Shown here: piece after piece, positions 43,508 to 50,961 of the stretch
Layout: each line of letters starts with the position of its first letter
How positions within the stretch are numbered: position 1 is the stretch's first letter
DNA from: Rhodovibrio salinarum DSM 9154
GTDB lineage: Bacteria > Pseudomonadota > Alphaproteobacteria > Kiloniellales > Rhodovibrionaceae
Assembly: GCF_000515255.1 (NCBI RefSeq)
Contig: NZ_KI911559.1
Span: 811,170 to 875,169 of the forward strand
Direction of reading: 5' to 3'
DNA: 64,000 nucleotides
Position numbers and translations under genes: made by a program
Notes under the pieces: model-generated
The model's input: only the letters and a program-made list of their open reading frames with translations
What the model was told of the DNA's origin: nothing
Databases searched by the model: none

Positions 43508-44041
43508 TTACTCCTCGCTCTTGCCCGACTGGCCGCCGGACTTGGCCTTGCTGCCACCGGACCCGGCCTTGGCGATCTTGCTCTGCGTACGCTGCTTGGT
43601 TGTGGCGGTCGACTTCTGCTTCGACTGCTGCGTGGTCGCCGACTGGGTCGCCTGCTTCTGGCTGCGCGCCTGAACCTTCTGGTCGGCCTGCTTGGCCTTG
43701 GCGGCATCGCCCTCGCCGGCGGTCTTGTCGCCGACCTGGATGTCGGTCACGCGCAGCAGGGTGAAGCGCTGACGGTGGCCGTTGCAGCGGCGGAAGTTCT
43801 TCCGGCGCTTCTTCTTGAAGACGTGGATCGTGCGGTTCTTGTCCTGATCCACGACCTCGGCCGCGACCTTGGCGCCGTCCAGCTTCGGGGCGCCGACCTG
43901 CGGGGCGCCGTCGCCGCCGACCATGCGCACGTCGTCGAGCGTGACGCTCTCGCCGACCTCGGCCGGGAGCTTCTCGACCTTCACAACGTCGTGCTTGGCG
44001 ACCTTGTACTGCTTTCCGCCGGTCTGAATGACTGCAAACAT
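43508..44041 (-). CDS. rplU: 50S ribosomal protein L21 with long C-terminal extension
   Basis: L21 binds 23S rRNA on the solvent side of the large subunit. The first 105 or so residues are a standard L21 ([20 protein letters not shown], then [20 protein letters not shown]). After DIQVGDK a tail of about 70 residues follows. It is made almost only of Gln, Lys, Ser, Thr, Ala and Gly and is surely disordered, bringing the total to 177. Tails of this kind occur on L21 of some alphaproteobacteria, but not usually this long. Confidence 0.95.
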   Translation of the reverse strand: MFAVIQTGGKQYKVAKHDVVKVEKLPAEVGESVTLDDVRMVGGDGAPQVGAPKLDGAKVAAEVVDQDKNRTIHVFKKKRRKNFRRCNGHRQRFTLLRVTDIQVGDKTAGEGDAAKAKQADQKVQARSQKQATQSATTQQSKQKSTATTKQRTQSKIAKAGSGGSKAKSGGQSGKSEE

Positions 44042-44537
44042 CTGCTCGTCTCGGTCTTGTGCGACGCCTTCTTCAGCTCAAGAAGCGCCGGTTTGGTGGA
44101 CGGGTCCATGTGGGTCGTAGTCTTGCCCGATGGCCCGGCTGCTCGGCGTCTCGCCGCCCATGACGCAAACGCGGCGCCCTCGTCCCGGGCCTCAATCGGC
44201 CGCGGGACGGCGCCGGCGGTCTACGCGCTGAACGGCAAGGGTGGCCAGCGCCCCGGTCACCGCCGCGTGGGCGGGCCGGCGCTTGCTCGGGCGCACCGAT
44301 CACGCCCATCCTGGCTGCAGCGCCGCAAGGACGCCTCAAGATGAACGTGCGCGCGGACTATAACGACGCGCGGACGGGTGTCAACACGATCAAGGTCGCC
44401 ACCGTCTCTTCCCGCGGGCACTCGGTCCGCCCGGTCGAGCGGACGGCGATCTGTCGAGACCCCGTTGCGCCGGCCGACGGCATTTGCTACGTCCCCGTCC
44501 GACATCGGCGGGCAGGTCGCCCGCCCGCGTCTGGTAT
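44042..44537. other. Gap upstream of rplU and tRNA-Ser
   Basis: These 496 bp lie between divergent rplU and tRNA-Ser. Several frames are open, but none resembles a protein, and the one on the minus strand reads across the tRNA. Promoters for both neighbours must be here. I cannot name their boxes with confidence. Confidence 0.5.
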
Positions 44538-44630
44538 GGAGGGGTGGCCGAGCGGACGAAGGCACCGGTCTCGAAAACCGGCGTACCGGTAACCCCGGTA
44601 CCGTGGGTTCGAATCCCACCCCCTCCGCCA
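44538..44630 (+). tRNA. tRNA-Ser (anticodon CGA)
   Basis: The 93-nt gene folds as a class II tRNA. Acceptor GGAGGGG pairs with CCCCTCC, discriminator G is at 44627, and the CCA is encoded. The anticodon stem CCGGT/ACCGG encloses loop CTCGAAA, giving anticodon CGA at 44572-44574, which reads UCG. A long variable arm (GCGTACCGGTAACCCCGGTACC) is typical of serine tRNA. The T arm GTGGG/CCCAC holds TTCGAAT. Its 3' end serves as the left boundary of the inserted island. Confidence 0.96.
44614..44630 (+). repeat. Candidate attL (tRNA-Ser 3' end)
   Basis: The last 17 bases of the tRNA gene, TCCCACCCCCTCCGCCA, recur at 47532-47548 as TCTCACACCCTCCGCCA. The final ten bases are identical. Confidence 0.6.
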
Positions 44631-44672
44631 CTCCGGTACAAAACTGGGCACTTCCTTTCGTAAAAAGTCGGC

Positions 44673-44763
44673 CTAAGCGGCGGCGCTCAAAATCGCCGCC
44701 TCAGATCCGCGTATCTCGACGGTGTCTTCGCTCACCGTGACGTTGTCTGCCAGCGTATGCACT
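44673..44763 (-). pseudogene. C-terminal scrap of a recombinase
   Basis: The minus strand reads VHTLADNVTVSEDTVEIRG followed by SEAAILSAAA and a TAG stop. The ending resembles the C-termini of large serine recombinases or related island recombinases, which often close with a short IxGSxAAL-type segment. The rest of the gene is missing: the upstream side is cut by the left end of the IS5-type element. The identification is tentative because only 29 residues remain. Confidence 0.4.
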
Positions 44764-44765
44764 TA

Positions 44766-45131
44766 GGGCTGGGACCCATAAAGGGGTTTCCCTTTGAGGC
44801 GGCGGTATGATTCCTGGTCTCCGAAGGGAGACCGGTTATGGATCAGGATTGTTTCTGGCTGAGTGATGAGCAGTTTTCGCGGCTTGAGCCTCATTTGCCG
44901 CAGGATACGCGAGGTAAGCTGCGGGTGGATGACCGGCGCGTGATCAGCGGCTGCCGCTGGAAGAGCTGCTTCTCGCCCTACCTCTACCGCAGCCGGAACG
45001 TCATCGAGCATATGTTCAATCGGCTGAATGACTTCGGCGTATCGCCACCCGCTACGATCGCCTCGCCATCACCTTCCTCGCCGCCGTCCACATAGCTGCC
45101 ATCGTCAACTACTGGTTATGAGTCCCAGCGC
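44766..45131 (+). mobile_element. IS5-family element, internally deleted (MITE-like)
   Basis: The 366-bp element has 16-bp terminal inverted repeats, GGGCTGGGACCCATAA at the left and the complement of GCGCTGGGACTCATAA at the right (14 of 16 identical). It is flanked by TA on both sides (44764-44765 and 45132-45133), the duplication expected for the IS427-like branch of IS5. Both ends are intact, so a related full transposase could still move it. It interrupts or abuts remains of two recombinase genes. Confidence 0.85.
44838..45121 (+). pseudogene. IS5-family transposase remnant
   Basis: The N-terminal part (MDQDCFWLSDEQFSRLEPHL, then VDDRRVISGCRWK) and the C-terminal part (YRSRNVIEHMFNRLNDF, then in another frame RRIATRYDRLAITFLAAVH) are typical IS5 transposase. 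The middle, which would carry most of the DDE catalytic residues, is deleted after RWK. A one-base loss near 45040 shifts the last 30 codons, which in the correct frame end NYWL and TGA at 45119-45121. The protein cannot be active. Confidence 0.9.
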
Positions 45132-45136
45132 TAAAG

Positions 45137-45555
45137 GACAGCCGGCCCGGTGACGTTCTTCTGATCGAGCAAGTCGACCGCCTGTCTCGCCTAACGTCCG
45201 CTGATTGGACGAAGCTCCGGGCGGAAAGCGCCGCCAAGGGCGTTTGCGTCGTCGCCCTCGATCTCCCGACCTCATACATGCTGGCCGATGCCGAGAGCTT
45301 CACGGCTCGGATGTCAGAAGCGATCAACGGAATGCTTCTCGACATGCTCGCCGCCGTCGCCGGCAGGCGCAAGGTCAGGCCAGAGCGAAGGCCGAAGGCA
45401 AATACAAGGGTCGGCCCATCGATGTGAAGCGGAATGCCGGCATCGCGAAGATGCTCGCCGAGGGGGCGTACACTCAAATTCAGGACGCCACTGGTGCGAG
45501 CCGAGCGACTATCGCGAAAATTGCCAAAATTACCCGACCTCTGATCGCGTCCTGA
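45137..45555 (+). pseudogene. Serine recombinase (resolvase/invertase) pseudogene
   Basis: The first half reads DSRPGDVLLIEQVDRLSRL and VVALDLPTSYMLADAESF, followed by ARMSEAINGMLLDMLAAV, the core of small serine recombinases. After about 45360 it continues in another frame with RRRQAQGQARAKAEGKYKGRP and a C-terminal helix-turn-helix (GAYTQIQDATGASRATIAKIAK). Several codons and the reading frame were lost at the junction. The N-terminal part with the catalytic serine is absent, apparently removed at the right end of the IS5 element. Confidence 0.85.
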
Positions 45556-45658
45556 TCGTTCGCTTTCAGTGCGAACGAATGTCTCTCTTACAGCTTGAGT
45601 TTTCATACACGCCCTGGTTGTTTAGGGTGGGTGACGGGGATGCTTCGGGAGGGGTGAA

Positions 45659-47425
45659 TTGAGCGGGCACATCATAAGCCGGATTGTGATAGAGAATTTT
45701 CGTTCTTTTCAGAAGGAGGAAATCGCACTCTCAGCGTTCACACCACTAGTCGGGAAGAATAATGCGGGGAAATCTAACTTGCTCGCTGCCATAAGGTGGT
45801 TGATTAGCAAATCGGTGCTAAGTAAAAGCGAATACAATAAGGCTGATATCCCGATTATTGTTGAGGGAACGGTTTCAGGTGTTTCTGACGATATCATTGA
45901 GCGTCTAGACCAGGTCCATGCTAGGAAAATTAAACCTTTTGTTCACGAGCAAACGGTGACCCTTCGACGTGAGCAAAAGGTTGACGCATCCTCCGCGAAA
46001 GATATCACACTTAGCCTTTTTGATCCGACGGCAGGCACTTGGAAAGAGAACCCAAGCGGAATTGACAATGCGATCAAAGCTTTGTTTCCAGAACCAATTG
46101 TTATTGGCGCGATGGAAAATGCAGCAGACGATGTTGCGAAATTTGGTAAGTCATCTTCAATCGGCAGGTTGCTAACCGAGATTATTGAACCCATCCGAGA
46201 GGTTCACGCGAAATCCATTCGCGATGCACTTGAAAGTGTAGAAAAGTCATTCTCTGCGAACAGTGCTGAAAAAGACGATGCACTTATTGCCTTAGACGAG
46301 CGGTTGCAAAAAGAGGTAGCGAACTTCTTTCCCGGTATTGTTCCAAAGACGCACATTCCCGTGCCTGGTCTCGATGATTTTCTCAAATCGGCAACTATCA
46401 AAATTTTTGAGGATGGTTATCCGAATGAGCGAGATGCTGCCGAGATGGGGCATGGAGCACAACGATCAATACAAATGGGCTTGGTAACGTGTCTTTCTGA
46501 AGTAAGGCGTGAAAAGGAGGAGAAAAATCCTACTACTACAATGCTAATGCTCGATGAGCCGGAGTTATATCTGCATCCACAAGCTGTTGAACTTGTTCGA
46601 TCCGCGCTTTCTTCTTTGAGCCAGCGCGGTTATCAGGTGCTGTTTTCCACCCATTCCGCAGACATGATCGATCGCTCAGACGCGGAGAATGTGGTCCTAG
46701 TGAGAAAAAGCGACGAGCGGGGGACGCATGTGCGAAGGAGCCTTCGTGAGGCGGTAACTACGGCAATCGCGGATGCTCCTAGCCAGTCCGAGATGCTTTT
46801 CTCACTTACGAATTCCTCAAAAATCCTCTTCACCGAGAGAGTGCTTCTGGTAGAGGGTTCGACTGAACTGCGCGTTTTTCCGCACGTTTTTCGAAAATGC
46901 AAAGGGAAAACGCTGGCTGAATTTGGCGTCGGTCTCGTCGAGATAGACGGCAGCGGCAGTCTTCAAAAAGCAAAGGCCGTGCTTGAAGCTATGGACATTC
47001 CGACAGTTGCATTGGTGGACTTGGATTACGCATTCAAAGAACCGCCATCTGATCGAGAAAAGAGATACGACGACGCTGTTAATGGTTGTCGAAAAGTGTT
47101 TGTCGACTTAGAGGCGGCGGGTGAACTTGAGCTAGGTGACGACGGGTATCCGAAAAAGTCGACAATTTGCTCGGCAAGTCGCGGCTTTGAGAAACTTGCT
47201 GAAAGCCCTGATGCACAGCCGCATATCGAAGTAATGCGGGATGTGCTGAAATCCGTTCAACTCTGGCTCTGGTCTATGGGAACGATCGAAACTCATCTTG
47301 GCCTCGAAGGGAAGAAGCCAGCACACCACGCGGCGTTCTTAAAACGTCTCGATAAAGAACGTGATTTAGCATTCATCTCCGATGAAGATGGTGTTCGGGA
47401 ATTCTGCGATTGGTTGCTTAGGTAG
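45659..47425 (+). CDS. OLD-family ATP-dependent nuclease (AAA ATPase + TOPRIM)
   Basis: The intact 588-residue protein has an ABC/SMC-like ATPase with Walker A GKNNAGKS at about 32-39. The Walker B region MLMLDEPELYLHPQ (Asp near 299) and the switch His in FSTHSADMID follow. A C-terminal TOPRIM nuclease domain has ERVLLVEGSTELRVF (Glu near 399) and ALVDLDYAF (near 453). OLD nucleases cleave DNA, and several, including phage P2 Old and GajA of Gabija, act in defence. No UvrD-type helicase or reverse transcriptase gene is adjacent, so a stand-alone class 1 type fits. The start is a TTG behind GGGAGGGG. The gene is clearly AT-richer than its neighbours (28 of 60 G+C in one sampled line), a sign of transfer. 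Confidence 0.9.
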   Translation: MSGHIISRIVIENFRSFQKEEIALSAFTPLVGKNNAGKSNLLAAIRWLISKSVLSKSEYNKADIPIIVEGTVSGVSDDIIERLDQVHARKIKPFVHEQTVTLRREQKVDASSAKDITLSLFDPTAGTWKENPSGIDNAIKALFPEPIVIGAMENAADDVAKFGKSSSIGRLLTEIIEPIREVHAKSIRDALESVEKSFSANSAEKDDALIALDERLQKEVANFFPGIVPKTHIPVPGLDDFLKSATIKIFEDGYPNERDAAEMGHGAQRSIQMGLVTCLSEVRREKEEKNPTTTMLMLDEPELYLHPQAVELVRSALSSLSQRGYQVLFSTHSADMIDRSDAENVVLVRKSDERGTHVRRSLREAVTTAIADAPSQSEMLFSLTNSSKILFTERVLLVEGSTELRVFPHVFRKCKGKTLAEFGVGLVEIDGSGSLQKAKAVLEAMDIPTVALVDLDYAFKEPPSDREKRYDDAVNGCRKVFVDLEAAGELELGDDGYPKKSTICSASRGFEKLAESPDAQPHIEVMRDVLKSVQLWLWSMGTIETHLGLEGKKPAHHAAFLKRLDKERDLAFISDEDGVREFCDWLLR

Positions 47426-47531
47426 CTGAAGCCGTCCAACCAAGAAGCTGCTACAAAACGGTATGGCCTGATGTTTGTAGCGTGTCGAAAACATATTAAA
47501 TTATCAACTGATTAGGCATGCGCGTTGTTGC

Positions 47532-47548
47532 TCTCACACCCTCCGCCA
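47532..47548 (+). repeat. Candidate attR
   Basis: TCTCACACCCTCCGCCA matches the tRNA-Ser 3' end at 15 of 17 positions, in the same orientation. It lies about 100 bp past the OLD gene. Beyond the GFA gene stop at 47583 the composition returns to the high GC of the chromosome. Confidence 0.55.
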
Positions 47549-47582
47549 TACTTTCGGTCGTTTGTGAGTAGCCTCGGCGTGA

Positions 47583-48017
47583 TTACGCCTCGGGCGTCTT
47601 GTCCGGCGTTTCGGTGAACGCCGCGATGGCCTGCGCGCCGGTCAGGCAGGTGCGCGTCCCGGCGAACGTGTAGTAGTCCGGCTTGTCGTCGATGAAAACT
47701 TCGGTGGTGAACGGCAGGTCCGGCGCGTCGTCGAGCAGCGCAACCGGGAGCGCCTGGAAGGTGCCGTCGAGGCTGCGCCACAGGACCGAGGTGCCGCAGT
47801 GCCTGCAGAAAAGGCGCTCGGCCCACTCGGACGAACGATAGATCTTGAGCGCGCTGGCGTCGCTAAACTGTGGGGCCTTGGCGAGGGTCACCACAAACGC
47901 CGGCCCCCCGCCCCAGCGCCGGCACATCTTGCAATGGCAGCAATGGATTTCCGGGGAGTCGATCTCGACATCGCAATGCACCGATCCGCACAAGCAGCTT
48001 GCATGATGGGTCGACAT
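47583..48017 (-). CDS. GFA family (glutathione-dependent formaldehyde-activating type) protein
   Basis: The 144-residue zinc protein starts MSTHHASCLCGSVHCDVE. It has the cysteine pattern of the GFA fold: CLCGSVHC, CCHCKMCRRW and CRHCGTS, which bind two zinc ions. The family was named for formaldehyde-glutathione adduct formation, but most members have no tested role. WRSLDGTFQALPVALLDD and TGAQAIAAFTETPDKTP at the end are typical. It is the first chromosomal gene on the right of the island. Confidence 0.88.
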   Translation of the reverse strand: MSTHHASCLCGSVHCDVEIDSPEIHCCHCKMCRRWGGGPAFVVTLAKAPQFSDASALKIYRSSEWAERLFCRHCGTSVLWRSLDGTFQALPVALLDDAPDLPFTTEVFIDDKPDYYTFAGTRTCLTGAQAIAAFTETPDKTPEA

Positions 48018-48182
48018 GAGGGGGCTCCTGGTTTGCGGTGGGGTGGATGCGGTGTCGGCTCTGCCACCACAGCTCGGGTCAGCGCCTGAAGACCAAGTCT
48101 ATCGGTCGGTGCCGGCAGTTCAATACGCAGGGTCGCGCCCGCTGCATGAACCTCCGCGCGATCCGCAGCGATCCCGGAGGTC

Positions 48183-49046
48183 TCACGTCCGCCAGGCCAA
48201 CAATCGGCGTTCGACCTGGCCGATCAGGAACGACAGCAGCACGCCGAGCGCGGAGAGCATCGCCACGCCGGCGAACAGACGTTCCAGGTCGTAGAGCGAG
48301 CCCGCCTGCAGGATCATTGCGCCCACCCCGTGTTCGGCGCCCAGCATCTCGGCGGCGACCAGCAGGATGATCGCGATTGCCAGGGAAATCCGGAGGCCGG
48401 AAAGGATCCCGGGTAGCGCGCCGGGCAGCACGATCTTGCGCACGATCGATAGCCAGGGCAGGTCGAAGCTCTGCGCCATCCGGATCAGCGTGCGGTCGAC
48501 GTTGTCCACCGCGCCATAGGTCGAGACCACGGTGGGGGTGAAGGTGCCGAATGCGATCAGCGCGTACTTGGAGCCCTCGTCGACGCCGAACCAGATCACG
48601 AACAGCGGTAGCAGCGCGATCTTCGGGATCGGGAACAGCGCGGCCACCAGCGGGACCAGCGCGGCGCGGATGTAGGAGAACAGGCCGATCGCGACCCCGA
48701 CCGCGATGCCGGCGAGCGCGCCCATGGCGCCGCCGACCGCCAGGCGCTGCAGACTGGGCAGCAGGTGGGTCCAGAGCATGCCGCTTTGCCACAGCTCGGC
48801 GAAGGTGGCGAGCACCGCGCTGGGCCGGGGGATCGTGAGCGGCGAGATGAGCCCCGCGCGGGTGCCGATCTCCAGTACGGCGAGCAGCAGGGCGAACACC
48901 ACCGGGGCGATCCAGCGGATGCGTACCGGCCGGAAGCCGCCGCCGCGATAGGGCACCGGGCGGACCGCTTCGTGCCCTCCGGCGGTCGGGCGCGAATCGC
49001 GCGCGTCAGACGTTGGCGTATCTGGCGCAGCCGCTCGGTCAGTCAT
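48183..49046 (-). CDS. ABC transporter permease (SsuC/TauC type)
   Basis: The 287-residue inner-membrane protein has about six hydrophobic segments, starting APVVFALLLAVLEIGTRAGL. It has the EAA loop needed to dock the ATPase (IVRKIVLPGALPGILSGLRISLA), typical of importers for sulfonate, taurine, nitrate and thiamine-precursor type substrates. Its start overlaps the ATPase gene by 8 bp. The substrate cannot be told from this subunit. Confidence 0.9.
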   Translation of the reverse strand: MTDRAAAPDTPTSDARDSRPTAGGHEAVRPVPYRGGGFRPVRIRWIAPVVFALLLAVLEIGTRAGLISPLTIPRPSAVLATFAELWQSGMLWTHLLPSLQRLAVGGAMGALAGIAVGVAIGLFSYIRAALVPLVAALFPIPKIALLPLFVIWFGVDEGSKYALIAFGTFTPTVVSTYGAVDNVDRTLIRMAQSFDLPWLSIVRKIVLPGALPGILSGLRISLAIAIILLVAAEMLGAEHGVGAMILQAGSLYDLERLFAGVAMLSALGVLLSFLIGQVERRLLAWRT

Positions 49047-49851
49047 CCACCAGCTCCTGATCGGCGGCCATCGCTTCCGCGCGCATCAGCGCCCACAGCC
49101 GCGCCTGGATCTGATCCAGGTCGGGATCGGCCAGCCCGCGCTGGTCGAGCGGCCGGTCGATCTCGACGACCTCCCGGATCTGGCCGGGCCGGCGCGACAG
49201 GACCACCACCCGGTGGCCGACCCGTACCGCCTCGCTCAGGTTGTGGGTGACGTAGACGGCCGTGAACGGCGTGCGACCCCACAGCCGCACGAAGTCGTCC
49301 AGCAGCAGCTCGCGGGTCTGCGCGTCGAGCGCGCTCAAGGGTTCGTCCATCAGCATGATCGCCGGCTTGACCGCGAGCGCCCGGGCGATCGCCACGCGCT
49401 GCTTCATGCCGCCGGAGATCTGCTTGGGCAGCGCGTGCCGGAAGTCGGTAAGACGGGTGCGGGCCAGCACATCGTCGACCAGGGCGTTCGCCTCGCGCCG
49501 GGCGATCTTCTTGTCTTCGAGGCCGAGGCGGATGTTGCCTTCGACAGACCGCCAGGGCAGCAGCGCGAAGTCCTGGAAGACGTAGGTCAGGGGATTGAGG
49601 CTGTCCGCCGGCGGCGCGCCGATCTGCAGCACTTGGCCCACGTTGGGACGTTCCAGGCCGCCCATGAAACGCAGCAGGGTCGACTTGCCACAGCCGCTGG
49701 GCCCGATCAGGCAGACGATCTCCCCATCGCCTGCCGTCAGGGAGACGTCGCGCACCACTTCGGTGGCGCCGTAGGCGTGCGAGACGCCGTCCAGCGAAAG
49801 CCGCATCGTTGGTCCTGTCGGTCGTGTCGGGCGCTCAGGTCGTTTCGACAA
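49039..49851 (-). CDS. ABC transporter ATP-binding protein (SsuB/TauB type)
   Basis: The 270-residue ATPase powers the importer. It has Walker A GPSGCGKST at 50-58, the Q-loop VFQDFALLPW, signature ISGGMKQR and Walker B IMLMDEPLSAL, then the switch His in YVTHNLSEAV. The first 15 residues (MSKRPERPTRPTGPT) look unlike the family, so the ATG at 49806 (MRLSLDGVSHAYG) may be the real start. It overlaps the binding protein gene by 17 bp, or starts after it if the shorter form is right. Confidence 0.92.
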   Translation of the reverse strand: MSKRPERPTRPTGPTMRLSLDGVSHAYGATEVVRDVSLTAGDGEIVCLIGPSGCGKSTLLRFMGGLERPNVGQVLQIGAPPADSLNPLTYVFQDFALLPWRSVEGNIRLGLEDKKIARREANALVDDVLARTRLTDFRHALPKQISGGMKQRVAIARALAVKPAIMLMDEPLSALDAQTRELLLDDFVRLWGRTPFTAVYVTHNLSEAVRVGHRVVVLSRRPGQIREVVEIDRPLDQRGLADPDLDQIQARLWALMRAEAMAADQELVDD

Positions 49852-50854
49852 AGCTGGTGTCGACCAGCTTGTCCAACGTGATGCTGCCCGGCACCAAGCC
49901 TTCCGAGGTGAACCAGGACAGTTGATCCTCGATCGAGGCCATGTTGAGGGCGGCGCCTTCGCTGATCCGCATCGCGCCGGCGCGGATGGCGGGCGCGGCC
50001 TTCTCGTAGGGGCGGTCGGCGTAGACGTATTTGTGGATCAGGCGGACCATCGCCTCCGCCGCGTCGTCGCCTTCGCTGCGATCGACCAGTGCGGCGTTGT
50101 AGTCGCGCGCACCCTTGGCGAAGGCGTCGATGAACGCCTGCGTCTTCGCGCGGTCGCCGGTCACGTTCTGCGGCGAGGTGAACGCGGTGGTCACCTGATA
50201 GTTGGGCAAGTAGTCGACGACCTCGCCGATGATCTGGACCGCCCCGCCACTGGCCAGCGCCTCGGCGATATGTGGGACGATCGACCAGGCATCGATCTGC
50301 CCGGTTTTGATCGCACCGATGACCGCGCCGATTTTCTGCAGCGGCTTGAACGAAACGTCCGCGCCTTCCGCGGCGGCGATCTGCGTGCCCATGTAGTGGA
50401 ACGACGAACCGGCCTGGGTCATGCCGTAGGTCGCGCCGTCCAGCTTGCTGGGATCGGTCAAGCCGGCTTCGAAGGCCTTGTTGGAGGCCAGGATCTTCTG
50501 CCCGCTAACGCCCTTGGATTCCTCCAATGCGCCGCCGATCACCCGAATTGCACCCTTGTCCGCCAGGCTGATCAGACCGCCGGTGATCGCGGTCACGGCG
50601 TAGTCCGCATCGCGCGAGGCGATCGCGACGGCCATCGGCTGGGCGGCCTGGAAGAACTTCAGGTCGACGTCGAGCCCGGCCTCCTTGAAATAGCCCCGCT
50701 CCTGGGCAACGAAGGTGGGGGCGTGGCTGGTGAAGCGCAGCGCGGCGATCGTGGCCTTGTTCGCGCCGCGCGCGATCCCCGGCAGGCCCAGGGCCGAGAT
50801 GCCTGCGGCCGCGCCCAGCCCCTGCAGCGTGCGCCGGCGGGTTAGGTCGATCAT
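49835..50854 (-). CDS. ABC transporter substrate-binding protein (NMT1/SsuA-like), Tat signal
   Basis: The 339-residue periplasmic protein begins with a twin-arginine signal (LTRRRTLQGLGAAAGISALG, then GIARGA). It continues with the SsuA/THI5-like fold: SHAPTFVAQERGYFKEAGLDVDL and ADYAVTAITGGLISLADKGAIRVIGG. Export by Tat suggests the protein folds before export. The ligand could be a sulfonate, nitrate-like or pyrimidine compound, and is not decidable here. The frame is open to 51139, but the Tat signal fixes the start at 50854. It leads the operon binding protein-ATPase-permease. Confidence 0.9.
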   Translation of the reverse strand: MIDLTRRRTLQGLGAAAGISALGLPGIARGANKATIAALRFTSHAPTFVAQERGYFKEAGLDVDLKFFQAAQPMAVAIASRDADYAVTAITGGLISLADKGAIRVIGGALEESKGVSGQKILASNKAFEAGLTDPSKLDGATYGMTQAGSSFHYMGTQIAAAEGADVSFKPLQKIGAVIGAIKTGQIDAWSIVPHIAEALASGGAVQIIGEVVDYLPNYQVTTAFTSPQNVTGDRAKTQAFIDAFAKGARDYNAALVDRSEGDDAAEAMVRLIHKYVYADRPYEKAAPAIRAGAMRISEGAALNMASIEDQLSWFTSEGLVPGSITLDKLVDTSFVETT

Positions 50855-50961
50855 GGCGTGCTCCCCAACGTCTGTTTTGTCGTTCGATGGCCCAGGGTCT
50901 GGGCATCGGACGGCTGGGTACGCCGGCTGTGTGGTCCGGTCAAGGCGCAGGGGAGGTGCGG

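Larger units (their letters stand above)
44614..47548. mobile_element. Small genomic island at tRNA-Ser, decayed
   Basis: The segment between the tRNA 3' end and 47548 differs from its surroundings in base composition and content. It is bounded by an imperfect 17-nt direct repeat (15 of 17 identical). From left to right it holds a serine-recombinase C-terminal scrap, a broken IS5-type element, a broken resolvase gene and one intact OLD-family gene. Tyrosine-type islands usually leave such tRNA repeats, but no tyrosine integrase gene is left. Transfer is inferred from composition, boundaries and debris. Confidence 0.7.

Noticed and set aside
44257..44631. A minus-strand frame beginning MAEGVGFEPTVPG across tRNA-Ser
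   Set aside because: It is the reverse reading of the tRNA gene, a well-known source of false proteins (the GVGFEPT type).
45659..47425. The OLD gene as part of a Gabija system
   Set aside because: Gabija needs a UvrD-like GajB gene beside it. The neighbours are resolvase debris and a chromosomal GFA gene.
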